Shown in pieces: positions 53,835 through 63,455 of a DNA stretch of 64,000 nt. This DNA comes from Leptotrichia hofstadii (GTDB lineage: Bacteria > Fusobacteriota > Fusobacteriia > Fusobacteriales > Leptotrichiaceae): NCBI RefSeq assembly GCF_007990525.1, contig NZ_AP019823.1, forward strand, positions 1,550,001-1,614,000, given 5' to 3'. The notes under the pieces are model-generated. The model had not been told where the DNA came from. It was given only the letters and a program-made list of their open reading frames with translations, and did no database searches. Each line of letters starts with the position of its first letter. The stretch's first letter is position 1. Both the position numbers and the translations under genes were made by a program.

Positions 53835-54578
53835 TTATTTTTGGCTTTTTTCTAAATCATATTTTTTAATTAATTCATCATATTTCCCATTTTCTCTCAT
53901 TTTTTTCAGTTCAGCATTTATTTGTTTTATTAATTCAGGATTTTTACCTTTGTTTACAGCCATTGCCATTCCAATTTTAGCTGGCTTTTCATCAAAAATT
54001 TCCATTTCAGGATTTTTTTTCATATATTCTTCAGCTACTGCCTTTTCAAGAATAATTGCGTCAATTTTTCCTGCCTTTAAATCTAAAATTGTATTTACAG
54101 TGCTTTCATTTGGCACAACAGTTGCTCCATTAATAGTTTTTGCTTCCATTTCTTGAATTGTTCCTAACTGCACTCCAATTTTCTTGCCACTTAAAGTAGC
54201 TGGTGTAACTGCAGTATTGCCTTTTTTTCTCAAGTAAGTTTCTTTAGAAACGAAATAATCATCTGTAAAATCAACTGATTTTTTTCTTTCTTCAGTAGAA
54301 CTCATACCAGATACAATAATATCAATTTTCCCTGCTTTTAATGCTGGTATCAGACCATCAAAGGACTGGTCTATAATTTCAACTTCATATCCAAGATTTT
54401 TCCCAATTTCATTTATCATATCCACGTCAAACCCTGTTACTTGACCATTTTCAACATATTCAAACGGAGCAAAAACTGCATTTAATCCCACTCTTAATTT
54501 TTTCTGCCCGCTATCTTTTTTTCCACACGACACAAGTCCAAAAATTACCAATGTCAATACTAAAAATACTTTTTTCAT
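53835..54578 (-). CDS. Polar amino-acid ABC transporter substrate-binding lipoprotein
   Basis: A 247-aa lipoprotein (GLVSC) of solute-binding family 3. The signatures VGLNAVFAPFEYVENGQVTGFDVD, DIIVSGMSSTEERKKSVDFTD and KIGVQLGT are clear. It delivers an amino acid (ligand unknown) to the permease encoded upstream in the same operon. GCGAGGA precedes the ATG. It is the last of three genes, about 105 bp after the ATPase. Confidence 0.93.
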   Translation of the reverse strand: MKKVFLVLTLVIFGLVSCGKKDSGQKKLRVGLNAVFAPFEYVENGQVTGFDVDMINEIGKNLGYEVEIIDQSFDGLIPALKAGKIDIIVSGMSSTEERKKSVDFTDDYFVSKETYLRKKGNTAVTPATLSGKKIGVQLGTIQEMEAKTINGATVVPNESTVNTILDLKAGKIDAIILEKAVAEEYMKKNPEMEIFDEKPAKIGMAMAVNKGKNPELIKQINAELKKMRENGKYDELIKKYDLEKSQK

Positions 54579-54683
54579 AATTTTCCTCGCTTTCTATTTT
54601 TATATTTATATTTATTTTTATCTAAATTTACTAATTTATCTTAAATACTTATCATTTTCCACTATCTAGTTAAAATCATTTTT

Positions 54684-55412
54684 TTAATGATTTAGCACTT
54701 TGTCTAAAAATTCCCTTGCTCTTTCTGTTTTTGGATTATCAAATAAATCCTGCGGTTTTGCATCTTCCAGAATATATCCCTCATCCATAAAAAATACTCT
54801 ATTTGCAACATTTCTAGCAAATCCCATTTCATGTGTCACTACAATCATTGTCATTCCAGCATTTGCAAGTTCTCTCATTACCTCCAGAACTTCACCTATC
54901 ATTTCAGGATCAAGTGCCGATGTTGGTTCATCAAACAGAATTACTTTAGGATTCATTGCTAATGCCCTTGCAATCGCAACCCTTTGTTTCTGCCCACCAG
55001 ACAGCTTGTTTGGATAAACATCCTTCTTATCAGCAAGTCCCACTTTTTCCAGTAATTCTATTGCCAGTCTTTCTGCCTCATCTTTTGGCATTTTTTTTAA
55101 TCTAATTGGTCCCAAAGTAATGTTTTCCAGTACAGTTTTATGTGGATACAAATTAAAGTGCTGGAATACCATTCCGACTTCCTCACGAATTTTGTTTATA
55201 TCCGCCTTACGTTCCAAAATATTTTTATTATTTATTTTAATCTCTCCTGATGTAGGTTCCTCAAGCCTATTTATACAACGTAAAAATGTTGATTTCCCAC
55301 TTCCAGAAGGTCCTATAATCGAAATTACCTCCCCTTCTTTGATTTCAGTGCTAATTCCTTTTAGCACTTCCAGTTCTCCATATTTCTTCTTCAAATTTTT
55401 TATCTTAATCAT
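54684..55412 (-). CDS. Polar amino-acid ABC transporter ATPase (GlnQ-type)
   Basis: A 242-aa ATPase. Walker [10 protein letters not shown], the Q-loop [12 protein letters not shown] (typical of polar amino-acid importers), the signature [14 protein letters not shown], Walker [15 protein letters not shown] and the switch VTHEMGFA are all present. It overlaps the permease gene by eight bases, so the two are translationally coupled. Confidence 0.96.
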   Translation of the reverse strand: MIKIKNLKKKYGELEVLKGISTEIKEGEVISIIGPSGSGKSTFLRCINRLEEPTSGEIKINNKNILERKADINKIREEVGMVFQHFNLYPHKTVLENITLGPIRLKKMPKDEAERLAIELLEKVGLADKKDVYPNKLSGGQKQRVAIARALAMNPKVILFDEPTSALDPEMIGEVLEVMRELANAGMTMIVVTHEMGFARNVANRVFFMDEGYILEDAKPQDLFDNPKTERAREFLDKVLNH

Positions 55413-56142
55413 TTTCCTTTAATCTCATCTCCAATCGTTTCCCAATAAATGAGAATAATTTTACGCTGATATAATAAACCAAACCAGTAAACAATATTGG
55501 TTTTACACTATAATATACAGCTTGTAAGCTTTTACTGTTCATTGTAATGTCAACAACACTAATATATCCCACAACGGCTGTTTCCTTAAATAAATTTATA
55601 AATTCGTTCAAAAGTGCTGGCAAAATATTTTTTATTGCCTGTGGCATTATAATTTCATTCATTGCCATTCTATAAGGCATCCCAGTTGCTCTTGCAGCTT
55701 CCATTTGCCCCTTGTCTATACTCTCAATTCCAGAACGGATTGTTTCTTCTACATAAGCCGCACTATTAAGTCCCAAAGCAATCAATGCAATCCAGTAATT
55801 ATTAAGTATTACAACTACAAAAGATAATGTCAAAAGCTGTAAAACCATGGGAGTTCCTCGCATTATGTCAACATATTCATCAATAATAACATCTTTTATC
55901 ATATCTAAAATTTCTATATTGGTTTTCTGAAATTTTAAGAATGCCAACAGCATTCCTAAAAGAATACCAATAGCAGCTCCTCCAACTGTAAGTCCCAACG
56001 TAGTTACAAAATAGCTGCTTGCATAAATTCCCCATTCTTTCGGCTTCATGTCATACGGAAACACAAGAAGCACCGCAACAGTTACAACTGCTATAAAAAA
56101 TGAGGTTTTTACTATTTTTCGTGTTTTTTCCAATTCTTCCAT
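55405..56142 (-). CDS. Polar amino-acid ABC transporter permease
   Basis: A 245-aa inner-membrane protein with about five helices and the HisMQ/GlnP-type EAA region ([20 protein letters not shown], followed by [17 protein letters not shown]). It is the first gene of the operon. The ribosome site directly before its ATG at 56142 is poor. A strong one (AAGGAGG) instead serves a 7-codon frame that ends two bases before the ATATA spacer, suggesting coupled initiation. Confidence 0.94.
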   Translation of the reverse strand: MEELEKTRKIVKTSFFIAVVTVAVLLVFPYDMKPKEWGIYASSYFVTTLGLTVGGAAIGILLGMLLAFLKFQKTNIEILDMIKDVIIDEYVDIMRGTPMVLQLLTLSFVVVILNNYWIALIALGLNSAAYVEETIRSGIESIDKGQMEAARATGMPYRMAMNEIIMPQAIKNILPALLNEFINLFKETAVVGYISVVDITMNSKSLQAVYYSVKPILFTGLVYYISVKLFSFIGKRLEMRLKEND

Positions 56143-56147
56143 TATAT

Positions 56148-56171
56148 TTAATGAACTCTAATTTTGTTCAT
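56148..56171 (-). CDS. Possible 7-residue leader peptide before the permease
   Basis: ATG at 56171 directly follows AAGGAGGAT and reads MNKIRVH before TAA at 56148, five bases before the permease start. It could be a translational coupling leader. It could also be chance, with the permease using the same strong site at a distance (about 30 nt, too far for normal initiation). Confidence 0.35.
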   Translation of the reverse strand: MNKIRVH

Positions 56172-56420
56172 ATCCTCCTTATACTTTAGTTATTATAATA
56201 TTATTATACCTAATATTTATAGGTTTTTCAATAAAAAAATTTTATTTTATTATCTAACTTCATTCCTTTTCTTCTATTTAGCCCTCTTCAAAGACTATTA
56301 AATATTTTTTCAAAATATTTTTAAATAATTAAGTGATATAGTTACTTGATTTTGGAAATAATGTTTATAAACACAACAAAAATTCCAAAACAGAATATAA
56401 TTTAAAAAGGAGTTATAACT

Positions 56421-56930
56421 ATGAAATTATTTAAATTTTTATTTTTTTCAGTTATTGTATTAATTGCAGGCTTAGGTTACTACATTTATACTCAAAATCA
56501 GCTAAAAATTCCAGATTCTATGGTAAAAAGTGCTGTTGCTTCGAAATTTCCAATAGAAAAATCCTATCCTCTTGGAAAAATTAAACTATTTAATCCAAAA
56601 GTACATTTTGAGAATGATAAGTTAATTATTGAAGCAGAATACCTAAATGATGCATTAAATGATCAGATTAACGGAACAATGACCTTTGCAACTGATATTC
56701 ATTATGATCCAATGAAATCAAACCTTTATCTTGATGATTTTCAAATTGTAAGACTGACAAAAGAAAATAAAGAAATTGATCTTGATAAAAAACCCATCAT
56801 CAGAACAGGGTTAAATTATGCTTTTAGTCAGCTTGAAAAAAAAGAAATTTTAAATTTATCAGGAGTTGAAAAATTTCAAATGATAAAGGATATAAAAATT
56901 GAAAATAATAAATTGACTGTTGTTAAATAA
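56421..56930 (+). CDS. DUF1439 (YceB-like) exported protein
   Basis: A 169-aa protein with an N-terminal signal or anchor (FLFFSVIVLIAGLGYYIYT) and a domain resembling DUF1439/YceB: IPDSMVKSAVASKFPIEKSY, KIKLFNPKVHFENDKLIIEA, and later strands with IQIVRL-like spacing. Such proteins have a lipid-binding-like fold in the periplasm, and their role is uncertain. The family assignment is by eye. AAAGGAG precedes the ATG. It stands between the divergent ABC operon and the convergent pyrophosphatase gene. Confidence 0.7.
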   Translation: MKLFKFLFFSVIVLIAGLGYYIYTQNQLKIPDSMVKSAVASKFPIEKSYPLGKIKLFNPKVHFENDKLIIEAEYLNDALNDQINGTMTFATDIHYDPMKSNLYLDDFQIVRLTKENKEIDLDKKPIIRTGLNYAFSQLEKKEILNLSGVEKFQMIKDIKIENNKLTVVK

Positions 56931-56946
56931 AAAATAATTTTAATTA

Positions 56947-57294
56947 TTATTCAGTTAAAATTTTATGTTTGAAAAAACGTTCCTGAAACTCAACCAGTAC
57001 TTCCATTTGGGAAACTGTATAATTTTTCCCATCTGGAATTACTATAAGTTTATTTTCTTCATCATCATACCTATAAACAATAGCTCTACATATTCCACAA
57101 AATTCATCAACAGGTTCAAAAACTCCCAAAATATACACATCTATTTCTTCTCCATCTTCACTAATAGTATTTGGAATATATCCATAATTTACTGGATATA
57201 TAAAATTATATTTAGGATGTCTTTCTCCCATTTTTCTATCCATTTTTACATGTATTTTTTGTCCTAAAAATTTTTTATAATTATCTAAACTCAT
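56947..57294 (-). CDS. Short inorganic pyrophosphatase-family protein
   Basis: A 115-aa protein of the compact soluble pyrophosphatase type found in anaerobes. Motifs are VKMDRKMGERHPKYNF, YPVNYGYIPNT and the acidic metal site DGEEIDVYILG, followed by VIPDGKNY. It is much shorter than E. coli Ppa (about 175 aa), so the active site is partly reduced; the activity has to be considered probable rather than certain. AAAGGA precedes the ATG. Confidence 0.85.
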   Translation of the reverse strand: MSLDNYKKFLGQKIHVKMDRKMGERHPKYNFIYPVNYGYIPNTISEDGEEIDVYILGVFEPVDEFCGICRAIVYRYDDEENKLIVIPDGKNYTVSQMEVLVEFQERFFKHKILTE

Positions 57295-57354
57295 AAAAAT
57301 CCTTTTTAAATATCAATTTTAATCTATATTTCTTTAAAATGTTTCTGTTTTTGT

Positions 57355-57693
57355 TTAAAAACTTCCTTTTAACATTCCTAAAAAATATATCACTGCAATA
57401 GAAACAATTATTATTATTCCCAGATTTGTCTTCCTAAAAGTTAAATATGCTACGATTGCCATTCCAATCAGAACTCTTATTATGTCAAAATTTGTACTTC
57501 CAGTAGAAGTAAAAATATCTGGAAATACTAATACTGTCAGTACCGTATAAGGAAGCGCTTCAAAGAACTTATTAACTTTTAGGTTGTTTTCTGGAATTTT
57601 TACAAATATTGTCAATGTCCTCAGTATTACCGTCATGATTATGAGTGTCATCAAAATCATTGTTAAAATCCCTAAATTTTCGTTATAATTCAA
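57355..57693 (-). CDS. azlD: Branched-chain amino acid exporter subunit, AzlD family
   Basis: A 112-aa membrane protein with three to four helices (LTMILMTLIIMTVILRTLTIF, ALPYTVLTVLVFPDIF, VLIGMAIVAYLTF, IIIIVSIAVIYFLG), the small partner of AzlC. I place the start at TTG 57693, eight bases after AAAGGAAG; a longer frame to 57753 overlaps azlC and lacks a site. With AzlC it should export leucine-type amino acids or analogues. Confidence 0.85.
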   Translation of the reverse strand: MNYNENLGILTMILMTLIIMTVILRTLTIFVKIPENNLKVNKFFEALPYTVLTVLVFPDIFTSTGSTNFDIIRVLIGMAIVAYLTFRKTNLGIIIIVSIAVIYFLGMLKGSF

Positions 57694-57721
57694 TCTTATC
57701 ACTTCCTTTCCCTTTATTAAT

Positions 57722-58453
57722 TTAATCGTTTTCCTGCTTTTCAGAATTTTCATTATAATAAAGCTGTGCGTATATAAAACTTGCCAAAAACATTGTCAAA
57801 ATCATAACCCATCCTGAACTTACCTTATTTAAAATAGGCAAAAATGAAAATGCCATTTTTATAATAAGTGCCAGCAAAACAATTCTTATATATTTAAAAT
57901 TTTGACTCAAAGCCATTATTAACATACTGAAAAACATTGAATAAAGCACAAAATTCATACTTGTCATAAGTGATTCTGGCAATTTTTCTCCAAATATCGC
58001 TCCAAAAATTGTACCAAAACAGTAGCAAAAATATGGAATTGTATTTACTCCCATCATATACCATGCATTTTTGGCCTTTTTGAATGTCAGATATGTTACA
58101 GTTTCATCAGTAAGCCCCACACCTACCAGAAACTTCTGAAAAATAGGAGTTTTTTCACCAAGCTGTCTAAAAATAACAATATTTAACAATAAATATCTTA
58201 AATTGATAAGAACAATAGATAAAATCACTTCAACTGGAGGCGACTTCATCACATAAAGTACCTTTAACAGTAATGAATGAGCCCCTCCTGCATACATACC
58301 AAACGATGTAAGCCCAATCATTGGCAAAATTTGAGAAAAACTTTTAGCTGAAATCAGTCCGATTGCAACTCCAAAGGGAATGTAGGCAATTCCGATTCCA
58401 GTACCGTCTTTTAATCCCTTTAAATAATTTTCCAGTTTTCTTATTTGTGCCAT
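57722..58453 (-). CDS. azlC: Branched-chain amino acid exporter subunit, AzlC family
   Basis: A 243-aa inner-membrane protein of the AzlC family: GIAYIPFGVAIGLISAKSF at the start, then LINLRYLLLN and LTDETVTYL, the conserved signature region. About seven hydrophobic segments are visible. It pairs with AzlD encoded 28 bases downstream. GGAAGGA precedes the ATG. Confidence 0.92.
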   Translation of the reverse strand: MAQIRKLENYLKGLKDGTGIGIAYIPFGVAIGLISAKSFSQILPMIGLTSFGMYAGGAHSLLLKVLYVMKSPPVEVILSIVLINLRYLLLNIVIFRQLGEKTPIFQKFLVGVGLTDETVTYLTFKKAKNAWYMMGVNTIPYFCYCFGTIFGAIFGEKLPESLMTSMNFVLYSMFFSMLIMALSQNFKYIRIVLLALIIKMAFSFLPILNKVSSGWVMILTMFLASFIYAQLYYNENSEKQEND

Positions 58454-58553
58454 TTTTTGTTCTGATTCCTTCCTTATATAGTATTATTCTAACAATTTCA
58501 AAACAATTAGTCAAATATATAATATATATTTCTATCATATATGAAATATATGA

Positions 58554-61500
58554 TTATTTTAATAATCCCCAATTTTTAGCCACACTTCCATTAGCTTTTA
58601 ACGGAACTTTCTTAAATTTAACAGTATTTTCCATAATTTTTTCAATTTTTTTCATATATTCCTTAGCAAATTCGTCACGAACTTCAAAAATCAGTTCATC
58701 ATGAACTTGAAGAAGCATTTTTATATTTTCATCATTTTTAAACTCCTCATGAAGTTCAATCATAACTTTTTTTATAATATTTGCCGCTGTTCCCTGAACG
58801 ACAGTATTTACCGCCATTCTAACAGCCTGTGCCTGTACATTTTTATTTGTCGCATTAATTCCGCTAATGTATCTTCTCGTACCGTAAAAAGTTTCCACAA
58901 AACCGTGAAGTTTAGCCGTTTCTGTCACAATATCCAAAAATTTTCTAACTCTTGGATATTCCTCAAAATACGTCGTAATATATTGAGAAGCCTCTTGAAC
59001 TGTAATTCCTAGTTCCTTTGACAATCCAAACGGAGTTTTTCCATACAGAATACTAAAATTAATTACTTTTGCAATACTTCTTTCATGCCGTGAAATCTCA
59101 TCTTCTTCTGTTTTGAAAAATATCTTTCTTGCCGTCAAGTTATGCAAATCCTGATTATCCTGATACGCCTGTACTAAATGCCTGTCTTTTGACAATTCAG
59201 CCAAAACTCTCAATTCAATTTGTGAATAGTCAAATGAAATCAAGCTATGTCCTTCTTTTGATACAAAACCAGTACGAATTCTTATTCCATCATCTGTTCT
59301 CACAGGAATATTCTGTAAATTTGGATTTGCTGACGAAAGCCGTCCAGTAGATGTCCCATTTTGGTTAAAAGTCGTATGAATCCTTTCCTCTTTATCCGCC
59401 AGTTTCGGAATTGGCTCAATATATGTTGATAATAATTTCTTATAAGCCCTGTATTCCAGAAGCTTTTTCCCAATCATACGTTTGTCTTCTGTCAATTCTC
59501 CGTTGTTTGCAATCATTTCCAGAACTTCCACATTTGTTGAATATCCAGTTTTTGTCTTTTTACCCGATGGAATCTGTAATTTTTCAAACAAAACTTCCCC
59601 TAATTGTTGTGGCGAATCAATATTAAATTCTTCATCGGCAAGTTTATAAATATCACTTTGAAGCATATTTATCTTTTCTTCCAGCTCATTCTGAAATTCA
59701 CTGAAATACTTTTTATCAATTTTTATTCCAGTTTCTTCCATTTGTGCCAATACTGGTATTAATCGACTTTCCAGCTTGTCAAATATATTTAAGAACTGCT
59801 CATTTTGTAATCTATTTCTAAAAATTATTTCCAATTTATAAATAAAAAACGTTCTCTTTGATAAAAACTCACAAACCACATCATCAGAAACATCGCTAAA
59901 ATCCTTCTTTCTTCGTTCCTTTTTAAATTGCTCCTCAAAAGTTGCAATCTCAACACCAAACTCATCCAGAATTATTTCCTCAATTTCCTGTAAACTTTCC
60001 GTCCCAAGTACATATCGTGCAAGCAAAATATCAAAATATTCCGTGCATTTTATCCCGAATCTCTCTTCATTTATCCCATAAGTTTTTCCACCAACAGAGT
60101 ATCCAAAATACTCACTTTCCCCATTTTTCATATACTCTTTCACATTATAGGCAATAATTTCTTTCTCACTCAATAATTTATAAATATTCTCAATATTTTT
60201 TTTGTTATCTTCCTTTTCATCAGTATTCTCACCTAAACTGAACAAGTTAATTTGAATTCCAGCTCTTGATTTTTCGTGATTTTCATTTTGTAAAATATTT
60301 TTCAATTCACTATCCAAAAGCACAATATTCGTTTTTTCATCACAAATAGAAAGTCCAAGCATATTTTCAAAAATAGCCACTTTTTTATCCATTTTCTCAA
60401 TCACGGAATAAGCATCATTCCAGCTCACAACTTTTCCATAATTTTTCTCAAAATACACTTTTTCATCTTTAATTTTCTTACCTTTTTCAGTTTTCTGATT
60501 TTCTAACGCAATCTCCTCTGCCTTTTTCTTCTGAGCCTCATATTCTGTTGCCAATTTTTCTTTTAAAACTTGAATTTCATCAATTTTTTTGTCTATTTCT
60601 GAATTATGCTCATACTCTACATGCTCATAAAAATGTGAAATTCCATCAAAAATCGGATTTTCCTTATCATACTCCAATTCCTGCTTTTCAATTTTTTCTC
60701 TTTCAAGTCTCTCTTTTTCCAATTTTTCTTCAGTAATTTTTTTATTTTTTTCTAAAACTAACTTCTCTTCTTCAGTAAGTTCCTTCTGATTACCGTTTTG
60801 CAAGAATCTTTCCTTTTCTTCTTCCACAGCTTTAGAAAATCTTTTAAAATCAAGCTCCTCATAAAGTTTTAAAAGACTGTCAAAATCCTTTTCCTCAAAT
60901 TTCAATTTATTTTTATCGTATTCAACATCAAGTTCTCTTTTCACAGTTGCAAGTTCTCGGCTTATAAAGGCATTTTCCTTATCACTCAGTAATTTTTCCT
61001 TCTGTTTTCCCTTTATTTCGTCAATATTTTCGTAAATTCCTTCCAAATTTCCATAAGTCGTAATAAGTTTCACTCCATTTTTAGGTCCAATCCCAGCAAC
61101 TCCTGGAATTCCGTCCGACTTATCTCCCATAAGCCCAAACAAATCAGGAATCTTATCAGGCGTAACTCCCAAATATTCAACTACATCTTCATCAGTCTTT
61201 ATATGTTTAAATGCAGAATTTTTATCCCCTTTTCCAAGCAAGGCAATGTTAATTTTTCCATCTACAAGCTGTGCCAAATCCTTATCCCCAGTTATTACAA
61301 AGACCTCAATCTGCTCATCTTCATCATTAGAAAATTTAGTGGCAAAAGTGGCAATGACATCATCCGCTTCCTGCCCATCCTTCTTATATTTCGGAATTCT
61401 ATACCCATCTAACACCTTCATAATAGTATCAATCTGCATAACCAGTTCTTCAGGCATACTTTCCCTATGTGCCTTATACGTTTCAAACTCTCCAGTTCTA

Positions 61501-61694
61501 TCCAGTTCACTTCTTTTCACATCTAGACAAGCCACTAAATAATCAGGCCTAAACTCCCTAATCACACTTTCCAGCGTATTAATAAACCCAAATGTTGCTC
61601 CAGTAGACATTCCGTTACTATTTCTCATTCCCATTAGTGCAAAATGGCTTCTATACATAATTGCACTTGTATCCAATATAACCGCTCTTTTCAA
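58554..61694 (-). CDS. polA: DNA polymerase I with an extended linker and degenerate proofreading domain
   Basis: A 1046-aa polymerase, over 100 residues longer than usual. Residues 1-290 are the 5'-nuclease (QEADDVIATFA, ITGDKDLAQLV, GDKSDGIPGVAGIGPK). Residues about 295-415 are a Lys/Glu-rich, probably coiled-coil insertion. Residues 420-640 align with the 3'-5' exonuclease domain but lack its acidic motifs (IFENML where DTET is expected, NVKEYM for NLKYD). The polymerase core is intact: SFDYSQIELRVLA, KVINFSILYGKTPFGL and LLQVHDELIFE. It should do Okazaki-fragment and repair synthesis without proofreading. The start is TTG at 61694, nine bases after GAGGA. Confidence 0.95.
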   Translation of the reverse strand: MKRAVILDTSAIMYRSHFALMGMRNSNGMSTGATFGFINTLESVIREFRPDYLVACLDVKRSELDRTGEFETYKAHRESMPEELVMQIDTIMKVLDGYRIPKYKKDGQEADDVIATFATKFSNDEDEQIEVFVITGDKDLAQLVDGKINIALLGKGDKNSAFKHIKTDEDVVEYLGVTPDKIPDLFGLMGDKSDGIPGVAGIGPKNGVKLITTYGNLEGIYENIDEIKGKQKEKLLSDKENAFISRELATVKRELDVEYDKNKLKFEEKDFDSLLKLYEELDFKRFSKAVEEEKERFLQNGNQKELTEEEKLVLEKNKKITEEKLEKERLEREKIEKQELEYDKENPIFDGISHFYEHVEYEHNSEIDKKIDEIQVLKEKLATEYEAQKKKAEEIALENQKTEKGKKIKDEKVYFEKNYGKVVSWNDAYSVIEKMDKKVAIFENMLGLSICDEKTNIVLLDSELKNILQNENHEKSRAGIQINLFSLGENTDEKEDNKKNIENIYKLLSEKEIIAYNVKEYMKNGESEYFGYSVGGKTYGINEERFGIKCTEYFDILLARYVLGTESLQEIEEIILDEFGVEIATFEEQFKKERRKKDFSDVSDDVVCEFLSKRTFFIYKLEIIFRNRLQNEQFLNIFDKLESRLIPVLAQMEETGIKIDKKYFSEFQNELEEKINMLQSDIYKLADEEFNIDSPQQLGEVLFEKLQIPSGKKTKTGYSTNVEVLEMIANNGELTEDKRMIGKKLLEYRAYKKLLSTYIEPIPKLADKEERIHTTFNQNGTSTGRLSSANPNLQNIPVRTDDGIRIRTGFVSKEGHSLISFDYSQIELRVLAELSKDRHLVQAYQDNQDLHNLTARKIFFKTEEDEISRHERSIAKVINFSILYGKTPFGLSKELGITVQEASQYITTYFEEYPRVRKFLDIVTETAKLHGFVETFYGTRRYISGINATNKNVQAQAVRMAVNTVVQGTAANIIKKVMIELHEEFKNDENIKMLLQVHDELIFEVRDEFAKEYMKKIEKIMENTVKFKKVPLKANGSVAKNWGLLK

Positions 61695-61855
61695 CTTAAT
61701 TATTCCTCATTTCTTTTTTTTAATTTAACAATATTTATATTTATATATTTTACCATTTTTACATTTTTTCTCAAAGCATTTTTTCTTAATTTAATAGAAC
61801 AGCCTAAATCTTAATAATTTTATTTTATGTATTCAAATTAGTAATTTTTAATCTA

Positions 61856-61892
61856 TAAAAAGGCTGTACTTAGATTTTATCCTAAGCCAGCC
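61856..61892 (-). terminator. Terminator after the pyrimidine-nucleoside phosphorylase gene
   Basis: On the minus strand GGCTG-g-CTTAG pairs with CTAAG-ta-CAGCC around GATAAAAT, followed by UUUUUAU, about 17 nt past the stop. Confidence 0.8.
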
Positions 61893-61908
61893 CTTCTTAG
61901 CAAGCAAA

Positions 61909-63213
61909 TTATTCTATTATTTCTAAAATTGCCTTTGGTTCTTCAACTTTTTCCGGTGTTATCACATACGCATCCAAAATCATGTTTTTAGAGTCTTGCA
62001 CATTTTTATCATCATTGTAATAAATTTCAGCGATTTTTTCATTTTTTGATACTTTTTCCCCAACTTTTCTAAAAATATTAATTCCAACTGCATGATCAAC
62101 CTCATCTTCTTTTTTAGCACGTCCAGCACCTATAATCATTGCAGCTTTTCCAATTTCTTCTGTCTTTATTTTTTTTACATATCCTTCATTTTCAGAAAAA
62201 ATTTCCATCACAGAATTAGCTTTCGGAAGTAAGTTATAGTCATTTATAAGCTCTTTATTTCCACCGCTTTCCCCAATAAATTCTGCTAATATTTGCAATG
62301 CGCTTCCATTTTTTATTACTTCATCAATTTTTTCTTTTGCTTGACCAAGTTCTGCCACCTCACCCTTTTCCTTCAAGGCAAGTCCTGCAATGGTATAAAC
62401 AACTTCTTTTACGTCAGCCGCACAATTTCCTTTTAAGAACTCAATAGCCTCAATGATTTCATTTGCATTTCCAATTGCGTGTCCAAGCGGTTCATCCATA
62501 TTACTAAGCACAACTTTAACTTTTCTTCCAGCACCTTTTCCGATTTCAATCATTCTTTCAGCCAATTTTTTAGCTTGTTCTAAATCTTTCATAAAGGCCC
62601 CGTCCCCAACTTTTACATCAAGAATTATAACATCTGAATAAATTGCTAACTTTTTACTCATAATGCTGCTTGCAATTAATGGAATACTAGGCACAGTTGC
62701 AGTCACGTCACGCAAAGAATATAATTTTTTATCAAGAGGAACAATCTTGTCGCTATATCCCATCAGTCCAACTCCAGTTTTATTGGCAATTTTTACAAGC
62801 TCTTCTTTTGTTGCCGAAAACTTGAATCCTTGAATTGATTCAAACTTGTCAATTGTTCCTCCTGTATGTCCAAGCCCTTTTCCAGACAGCTTTACGTTTC
62901 CCATTCCAAGTGCCGATAAAATAGGAGAAAGAATTACTGTAACTTTATCTCCAACACCTCCTGTACTATGCTTGTCCACAAGAAATTTGTCTATTTCCTC
63001 AAATTTTATAACATCTCCAGAGTCTCTCATTACCATTGTGAATTTTAACAGCTCTTCCTGTGTCATATCATTAAAGTAAACTCCCATAAGAAATGCTGAC
63101 ATCTGATAATCAGGTACATTTCCAGCTAAATATTCATTCAATAAAAATTCTATCTCTACATCAGATAGTTTAAGATTATCACGCTTTTTCTCAATTATAT
63201 CAACCGCTCTCAT
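61909..63213 (-). CDS. deoA: Pyrimidine-nucleoside phosphorylase
   Basis: A 434-aa enzyme that splits thymidine, deoxyuridine or uridine with phosphate. The family signature DKHSTGGVGDKVT, the phosphate site and SGKGLGHTGGTIDKFE are intact. Further conserved parts are SSIMSKKLAIYSDVIILDVKVGDGAFMK and the C-terminal domain VGINIFRKVGEKV. It is a salvage enzyme, important if de novo synthesis is interrupted as the pyrE lesion suggests. AGGAG precedes the ATG. The BMP-type nucleoside-binding protein gene lies upstream. Confidence 0.95.
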   Translation of the reverse strand: MRAVDIIEKKRDNLKLSDVEIEFLLNEYLAGNVPDYQMSAFLMGVYFNDMTQEELLKFTMVMRDSGDVIKFEEIDKFLVDKHSTGGVGDKVTVILSPILSALGMGNVKLSGKGLGHTGGTIDKFESIQGFKFSATKEELVKIANKTGVGLMGYSDKIVPLDKKLYSLRDVTATVPSIPLIASSIMSKKLAIYSDVIILDVKVGDGAFMKDLEQAKKLAERMIEIGKGAGRKVKVVLSNMDEPLGHAIGNANEIIEAIEFLKGNCAADVKEVVYTIAGLALKEKGEVAELGQAKEKIDEVIKNGSALQILAEFIGESGGNKELINDYNLLPKANSVMEIFSENEGYVKKIKTEEIGKAAMIIGAGRAKKEDEVDHAVGINIFRKVGEKVSKNEKIAEIYYNDDKNVQDSKNMILDAYVITPEKVEEPKAILEIIE

Positions 63214-63329
63214 AAAATCATCTCCTAAATCTTGTAATATTATTAAAAATAAACTTAAAGACTAAAATAGTTTATTCAAACTCTAGATTAATAATCCAGT
63301 CCTCTAAAAACTTTAAGTATTAAAAAAAA

Positions 63330-63383
63330 GATAAAAAGGTTGTAAAAGAATGGGAATCGATTAATTTCCACTCTCAAACAACC
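63330..63383 (-). terminator. Terminator after the BMP-type binding protein gene
   Basis: On the minus strand GGTTGT and ACAACC close a long hairpin with an inner GAGTGGAA/TTCCCATTC pairing, followed by UUUUUAU. Confidence 0.7.
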
Positions 63384-63455
63384 ATTTATTACTTCACTGA
63401 GTATTCAAATAACTTATTTTAGTAAATTTTTACATTTTAAATCTTATGTTTTATT

